Shown here: positions 60,070 through 64,000 of the stretch, piece after piece
Layout: every line of letters starts with the position of its first letter
Numbering within the stretch: position 1 is the first letter of the stretch
Origin: Labyrinthula sp. Ha
Taxonomy: Eukaryota > Sar > Bigyra > Labyrinthulida > Labyrinthulaceae
Reading direction: 5' to 3'
Assembly (NCBI GenBank): GCA_015227615.1
Contig: JAALGZ010000006.1
Span: 868,001 to 932,000 of the forward strand
DNA length: 64,000 bases
Notes under the pieces: generated by a model
Told to the model about the DNA's origin: nothing
Databases searched by the model: none
Seen by the model: the letters and a program-made list of their open reading frames with translations, nothing else
Program-made: the position numbers and the translations under genes

Positions 60070-61302
60070 ATGTCAAGAGAAAAGTTTAAAAGAACCAAGT
60101 ATAGTATCGAAGCTAAACGACGTATTTATGAAGAATTTATCCATAGTGATCAGAATGTTGCAACCTTCGCGAAAGAAAGAAACATAGCGAGAAGTACAAT
60201 GGATGGATTTATCAAACTTTGCAAGAAAATGGATATCCAATCACCCTCTAATAACTATGAAACTTCCAAAATAAAACTTTCCCCGAAAATGAAAACTGAA
60301 ATTCTAAGTTGGTTTCATCTTACCAGTGCTTCGTCAACTCATCCTCCCTACAAATCTTTAGTAGAAAAACTGATTAATCTAGATCCAACTTTTCAAAAGC
60401 TTCCTCCGAAGGATCAGTTCAAATTTATTTCAAAACTTTGTGAACGTAATGATCTTCAAGTGGATGCACTTCCTGAAAAACTTAAATCTTCATACAAGCT
60501 ATCTTTGAAGAAGAAAGCTTTTGTTTTTACTACCAAGCAGGATATAGAAATACTGAAAATACCTTCTGGAAGAGTTATTAATGCACAAAATCACAACTTG
60601 ATACTGCATATGGTTCCTCAAAGAACATTATGCGTCGCAGATGACACTGGATTATGTCAAGGTAATGACGTGGATTACAGAGGTGTTGAAGTTTTATTAA
60701 CAACTTGCCAGAATGGAATTAAATTAAAACCCTTTGTTGTGTTTACATCAACTTCTGAAGTAGAGGTTGATCAGATAGATAAGAATGAAATTTCTGGATA
60801 TTCTAAAAGTATTTTTCATACTGCAAATGAAACAGGAACTCTAAATGAGTTGAGCATAGACAAATGGATACATTTGGTATTGGTGCCGTATGTGCAAGGA
60901 AGTGGAGGTGGGAAGAACGGAGGATATAGTATGTTACTGCTGCATCCTCGTTTGGTTAAATTCTGTGTCCAATGTGAAAAGATTCTTTCTGAAAATAAGA
61001 TTTTGTTGGTATGTGTTCCAACTGGAGTTACTGGCAGTGTGGAGTTTTTGGATTTAGATCTTAGTAAACCATATAGACGATACATACAGTCTGCAAAGAG
61101 AAAATATCCTGGAAGTTTCGAAGGTGATGTTTCGTTTAATGAGCTTAGAATAGCTTTTAGCAATTCATTAGAAAAAAAATGGGAAAGGTTGAAAAATGAG
61201 TTTATTTTGTGTTCATGGAAAAAAAGCTTCGAGTTAGATCAAGAACTTTTGGCATCAGATGAAGAGAGTGAGTTTGAAACAAGTATTAGTAGGGTTCTGT
61301 AG
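60070..61302 (+). CDS. pogo/Tigger-type DDE transposase-derived protein
   Basis: The intronless frame encodes 410 residues. Residues about 10-50 form a psq-like helix-turn-helix (YSIEAKRRIYEEFI ... VATFAKERNIARSTM), then a second DNA-binding-like part to about 150, then a DDE_1-type nuclease fold: LCVADDTG (D191/D192), a strand block VEVLLTTCQNGIKLKPFVVFT matching the family's core, a second strand MLLLHPRL where functional enzymes have LLLDN (position 292 is His, not Asp), and VPTGVTGSVEFLDLDLSKPYRR (D328) for the QPLD box. Loss of the second acidic residue suggests no cutting activity. With an uninterrupted frame this fits domestication as a DNA-binding protein, although a recently inactivated transposon copy is possible. 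No terminal inverted repeats were found within several hundred bases. The acidic Ser/Glu tail is typical of such proteins. Confidence 0.75.
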   Translation: MSREKFKRTKYSIEAKRRIYEEFIHSDQNVATFAKERNIARSTMDGFIKLCKKMDIQSPSNNYETSKIKLSPKMKTEILSWFHLTSASSTHPPYKSLVEKLINLDPTFQKLPPKDQFKFISKLCERNDLQVDALPEKLKSSYKLSLKKKAFVFTTKQDIEILKIPSGRVINAQNHNLILHMVPQRTLCVADDTGLCQGNDVDYRGVEVLLTTCQNGIKLKPFVVFTSTSEVEVDQIDKNEISGYSKSIFHTANETGTLNELSIDKWIHLVLVPYVQGSGGGKNGGYSMLLLHPRLVKFCVQCEKILSENKILLVCVPTGVTGSVEFLDLDLSKPYRRYIQSAKRKYPGSFEGDVSFNELRIAFSNSLEKKWERLKNEFILCSWKKSFELDQELLASDEESEFETSISRVL

Positions 61303-61690
61303 TGCTTAATAGGGTGAAAACTATATTTGAGATACTGCAAAGAAGTAACGAAATATCCCCACTAAAACTTCTCCTCAGTAATACAGCGAAATAGGAATAG
61401 TATGTGTAAAGTATTACTTTAGAGGCAACTTGAATGTTAACTTAGTTACTAGGTTTTCCTTTTACTTTGGAATATAGTTAAATATACTTTGCTACGCTGG
61501 GGATAACAAGAGATGGTTGATTCGGCCAGTGCTCAACCTCTCAAAACGTGGTAGTTCTAACGCTGCCACTTTCTTAATGGCGAATATGCCGTAAATACTG
61601 CTGTTGCCTTTCAATAAGTTTTTGGCATGCCAAGTTTATCCGCGGACGAACCGAATCAAAAAATACATCGAAAATCCAATCGACAATCAA
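61303..61690. other. Region between transposase-like gene and cofilin
   Basis: Less AT-rich than the average; presumably holds the cofilin promoter and first, non-coding exon. No TATA box stands out. Confidence 0.4.
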
Positions 61691-61724
61691 AAAGAAACTT
61701 GAATTAACGAAATCAAATAAAGAG

Positions 61725-61801
61725 GTAAATTTACGTCCTTCATTTCATCACTTTTCCAAGCTACCCCTTTCCGTAATAAAAGAATCTTCTCATATTTTTA
61801 G
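61725..61801 (+). other. Probable 5'UTR intron of the cofilin gene (77 bp)
   Basis: A donor AGAG|GTAAAT at 61724/61725 and an acceptor CATATTTTTAG|GC at 61801/61802 bound 77 bp with a pyrimidine-rich end. The acceptor is 5 nt before the ATG. In the spliced reading an in-frame TAA (61718-61720) lies upstream, so the intron would be in the 5'UTR. ADF/cofilin genes in many eukaryotes have an intron at or next to the start codon. Inferred, not proven. Confidence 0.5.
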
Positions 61802-61806
61802 GCACC

Positions 61807-62283
61807 ATGAGTAACATTTCACCTGCGGACGGATTAGTTGAAGACTTTGAGACTTTCAAATCAAAGGATAAATCAAAAGGACAGAAGCGCAGATACATCG
61901 TTTACAGAATTGTAACAAACCCTGGTGTTGGTGAAGAAATTCAAAAAGTTAGCGAAGCTGCATACAGTGGAGATCAAGCTGGACAATTTGAGGAGTTGAA
62001 GAAGATCTTGCTGGATACTTCTGGAGGGCAGAAAGGAGCTTACGCCGTTTTTGACTGCAACTACGAAACTAAGGACGGAAGACCAACTGACGGAGTTTTT
62101 TTCATTAAGTATGTTCCAGATACATTGAAAGTAAAGGAAAAGATGCTTTACGGATCAAGTACCCAGCAGTTTTTGGGAGAGCTTGGAGGTGCATTCAAGT
62201 ACATTTGGGAATGTTCATCTGCGGGTGAGTTAAGTGCTGTTACTGACATTGCTGCATTTATTACCGAGAAAGCAAAGAAATAA
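61807..62283 (+). CDS. ADF/cofilin family actin-depolymerising protein
   Basis: The 158-residue product is the usual length of a single ADF-H domain. Cofilins bind G- and F-actin in the cytosol, sever filaments and speed subunit turnover. Family marks are the N-terminal DGLVEDFETFK, the strand RRYIVYRIV, the central YAVFDCNYET, VFFIKYVPDTLKVKEKM and the actin-binding long helix starting VKEKMLYGSS (residues 109-118; canonical KSKMIYASS), then the F-actin site region. N-terminal Ser2 and Ser5 could be the regulatory phosphosite (Ser3 in vertebrates); Ser2 directly follows the Met. The start lies in a good context (CACCATGA). The only coding exon is intact. An AATAAA follows at 62315. It is the one clear housekeeping gene in the window. 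The sequence is rather divergent, with an extra LDTSGGQKG loop. Confidence 0.93.
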   Translation: MSNISPADGLVEDFETFKSKDKSKGQKRRYIVYRIVTNPGVGEEIQKVSEAAYSGDQAGQFEELKKILLDTSGGQKGAYAVFDCNYETKDGRPTDGVFFIKYVPDTLKVKEKMLYGSSTQQFLGELGGAFKYIWECSSAGELSAVTDIAAFITEKAKK

Positions 62284-62314
62284 GTATCAGATTCTTCAGT
62301 ATGACTTTATGCAA

Positions 62315-62320
62315 AATAAA
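62315..62320 (+). terminator. Polyadenylation signal of cofilin
   Basis: AATAAA lies 32 nt after the stop codon, in a normal position for a short 3'UTR. Confidence 0.55.
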
Positions 62321-63660
62321 TTTAAGTGATACTGAGCTTCAAAAGGCTACATTTTTTTTCAGCTTGTTTTGAAGTTAATAACATATACCTCTAAAGTTCA
62401 TGAAACGAGAAAACCATTTTGTAATGATCAAAGTAGCTCTTCGTAATTTGCATTTGGTTCATAGTGAAATGGACTTGATGTTGAACTTTAGGAATAAAAG
62501 TTACATGAGATCCTTCTTGGACGAATTTTTCATAAAAGTAATATAAGTAAATAATATGGCAACGAAATTTACTTAATAGCGGCTAATTAGCTAGAATAAA
62601 GAGAAGATTTGTTATCCAAGGGGTGAAAATATAGGGTAGAAACTCTGTTGCATTTCGCTGTACATAATAAGAAAAATATCTTCGACGCAATACTTATGAA
62701 AGCAAAACCTAGTGAAAGAATTTTTGTCAAAATATTTCTTTTGGTTATTATATTTTATTATTATGACCGAGCATAGTATTATGATCTTAAAGTACAGATA
62801 TAACCATGTAAATCTTATTATTTTTATTCTTTCTGGTGTGAAAAGGTATGGAGTTAATTAGGAAATGCCATCTGCTATTACCAGCATTTTCCTCTTAATT
62901 TTGTAAATTTAGAAAGAAAACGTATGGAGTATATTAACTTAATTTCCCGTACGTAATTTGAAAGTTGATTAAGTATATCCTAAGTATTTTACTGAAGTTT
63001 AAATATGTTTCTGTGTGGCAGCAGACTATGGGCACGCACCTGTAGAGTCTTAAGTTAGCAGTCATATAGATAAGAATCTTCTATGATCCAATTATTCATA
63101 TTTTCATTCTGATTCTTATTAAGAATTATTGTATTTTTCTTCTTTGTAGAAGATTCTGAGTTTACTCGGAGTATCCAAAACCAATAAGCTAGTTTGTGAA
63201 GTACCAATAATTATCAGTAAGAAAATATGATGAAAAAGACTAGCAAGAAATGATGAATAACTAAAAAAACAATCCCTAGTCTCGAATTATATTTGTGTAG
63301 GTGAAGATGCACTCGTTCTAGCTATTGTCCTAGAAGGTTTATAGTAACACTTGCATATTAAATATGAGCCAGATTTTTTTTTAATTTGCCTGAACTAGGT
63401 TAGAAGAATTACTCGAGCCACAGAATTTTGCTCTATGGTTCTGTTAGTATAATAGAGGGCTCAGACCAAACTAAGTAATATATATATATAAGGATCGAAA
63501 ATAAAAAAAAGCAATGTATGAGTACTGGAAGTAGGGATCGGAATTGATTTTTTAATAATTTGCGATTAAAAATGTTGCCTATATTTTTCTTATTACTTAA
63601 TTCTGATAAATCACCAAACATTTTGCTTGATTATTGATAATCAATTGATCATCAATATGA
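62321..63660. other. Intergenic region downstream of cofilin
   Basis: AT-rich; no gene, only frames of about 60 codons. Confidence 0.5.
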
Positions 63661-63662
63661 AA

Positions 63663-63858
63663 TTGGGCCACACAGTCTGGTTCAAGCACTCAAGAAAACT
63701 ATATATGATTTCGCCGCCGTATGAAACTCTTCAAAATACGGGTCATATGACCCTGCTGCAGCCAATTACTGGGTTTCTTCCAGGCCATATGACTTTCTTG
63801 TATGAATTTTCATAGGGTGCATAAATAAAATATGCTTTCAGGGACCGTTCGGCCCAAA
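63663..63858. promoter_or_regulatory. Cluster of GGNC-CATATG-GNCC palindromes
   Basis: Four related sites occur within 200 bp: TTGGGCCACACAGTC (63663), the perfect palindrome GGGTCATATGACCC (63740-63753), GGCCATATGAC (63783-63793) and, on the minus strand, TTTGGGCCGAACGGTCC (63842-63858). They resemble the sites before both ankyrin genes. The density suggests the control region of a gene of the same regulon just beyond the window edge. Confidence 0.4.
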
Positions 63859-64000
63859 TTTGAGAAATATAAAAAGGAAAATGACACAAAACCAAAAGGG
63901 CACGAACATCCCCAAAGTAGAAGAAAAACACCTCCAACTATAGACCCAAAAGATTCCATTCGCTGAGTAAACTGTATTCAGAGGTCCCACAACAAAATCT
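63842..64000 (+). repeat. Partial second copy of the 27.2-kb flank
   Basis: From GGGACCGTTCGGCCC onward the sequence follows that at 27184-27345 (ACAAAACCAAA-GG-CAC, CCAAAGT-GAAGAA, TGAGT...AGAGGT), about 70-75% identical by eye, and runs off the window edge. The matching stretch at 27.3 kb leads into the decayed coding trace, so a related gene or element probably continues to the right. Confidence 0.4.

Noticed and set aside
60030-61400. Terminal inverted repeats of a pogo element around the transposase-like gene
   Set aside because: The only inverted repeat found is the small hairpin at 60031-60053; no matching ends flank the gene within the sequence I compared.
1-64000. Bacterial features: operons, Shine-Dalgarno sites, CRISPR arrays, rRNA
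   Set aside because: Gene density is far too low, no regularly spaced repeats or rRNA sequence are seen, and several eukaryotic hallmarks are present.

Overview
This is a eukaryotic nuclear window, strongly AT-rich (about one third G+C by eye) and gene-poor. The evidence for a eukaryote is an ADF/cofilin gene with a probable 5'UTR intron and an AATAAA signal, a Ty1/copia LTR retrotransposon with 5-bp target duplications, a pogo/Tigger-type transposase gene, and isolated mostly intronless genes separated by 5-12 kb of low-complexity sequence. I cannot assign a lineage. Nothing points to bacteria, an organelle or a free virus.

Layout: 3.07-5.05 kb, a 659-residue four-pass membrane protein with a large Cys-containing ectodomain (family A, unrecognised). 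11.35-12.5 kb (-), a Leu-rich-repeat-like gene whose 5' end is unresolved. 14.62-18.79 kb, a copia element with unusually short 78-bp LTRs, a primer site matching the tRNA-Asn anticodon arm and CATCA target duplications; it is broken. 19.73-21.68 kb (-), an ankyrin-repeat protein with a C-terminal Cys/His cluster (family B). 27.2-27.8 kb, a decayed unidentified coding trace whose 5' flank recurs at the right edge. 29.19-29.85 kb, a zinc-finger fragment like the N-terminus of Mutator-like transposases. 30.63-32.56 kb, a second family A gene with one nonsense codon just before its C-terminal membrane segments. 35.96-36.97 kb (-), a decayed unidentified gene. 44.08-46.04 kb (+), the second family B gene. 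46.5-48.7 kb, a less AT-rich patch of heavily decayed coding scraps. 60.07-61.30 kb, a pogo/Tigger-type transposase-derived gene with an altered catalytic position. 61.7-62.3 kb, ADF/cofilin. The largest desert is 48.9-60.0 kb.

The most interesting content is the pair of uncharacterised families, A and B, each present twice in the order A-B-A'-B'. Each pair shares short promoter-proximal blocks: CCCATAACCGTT for A; a GGGCCATRTG palindrome plus TTTGAACACA placed exactly 16 nt before the ATG for B. The B paralogues alternate nearly identical DNA patches with strongly diverged ones, as expected from gene conversion acting with diversifying selection. Many other coding traces are decayed, so the locus looks like a fast-turnover accessory region next to one housekeeping gene (cofilin).
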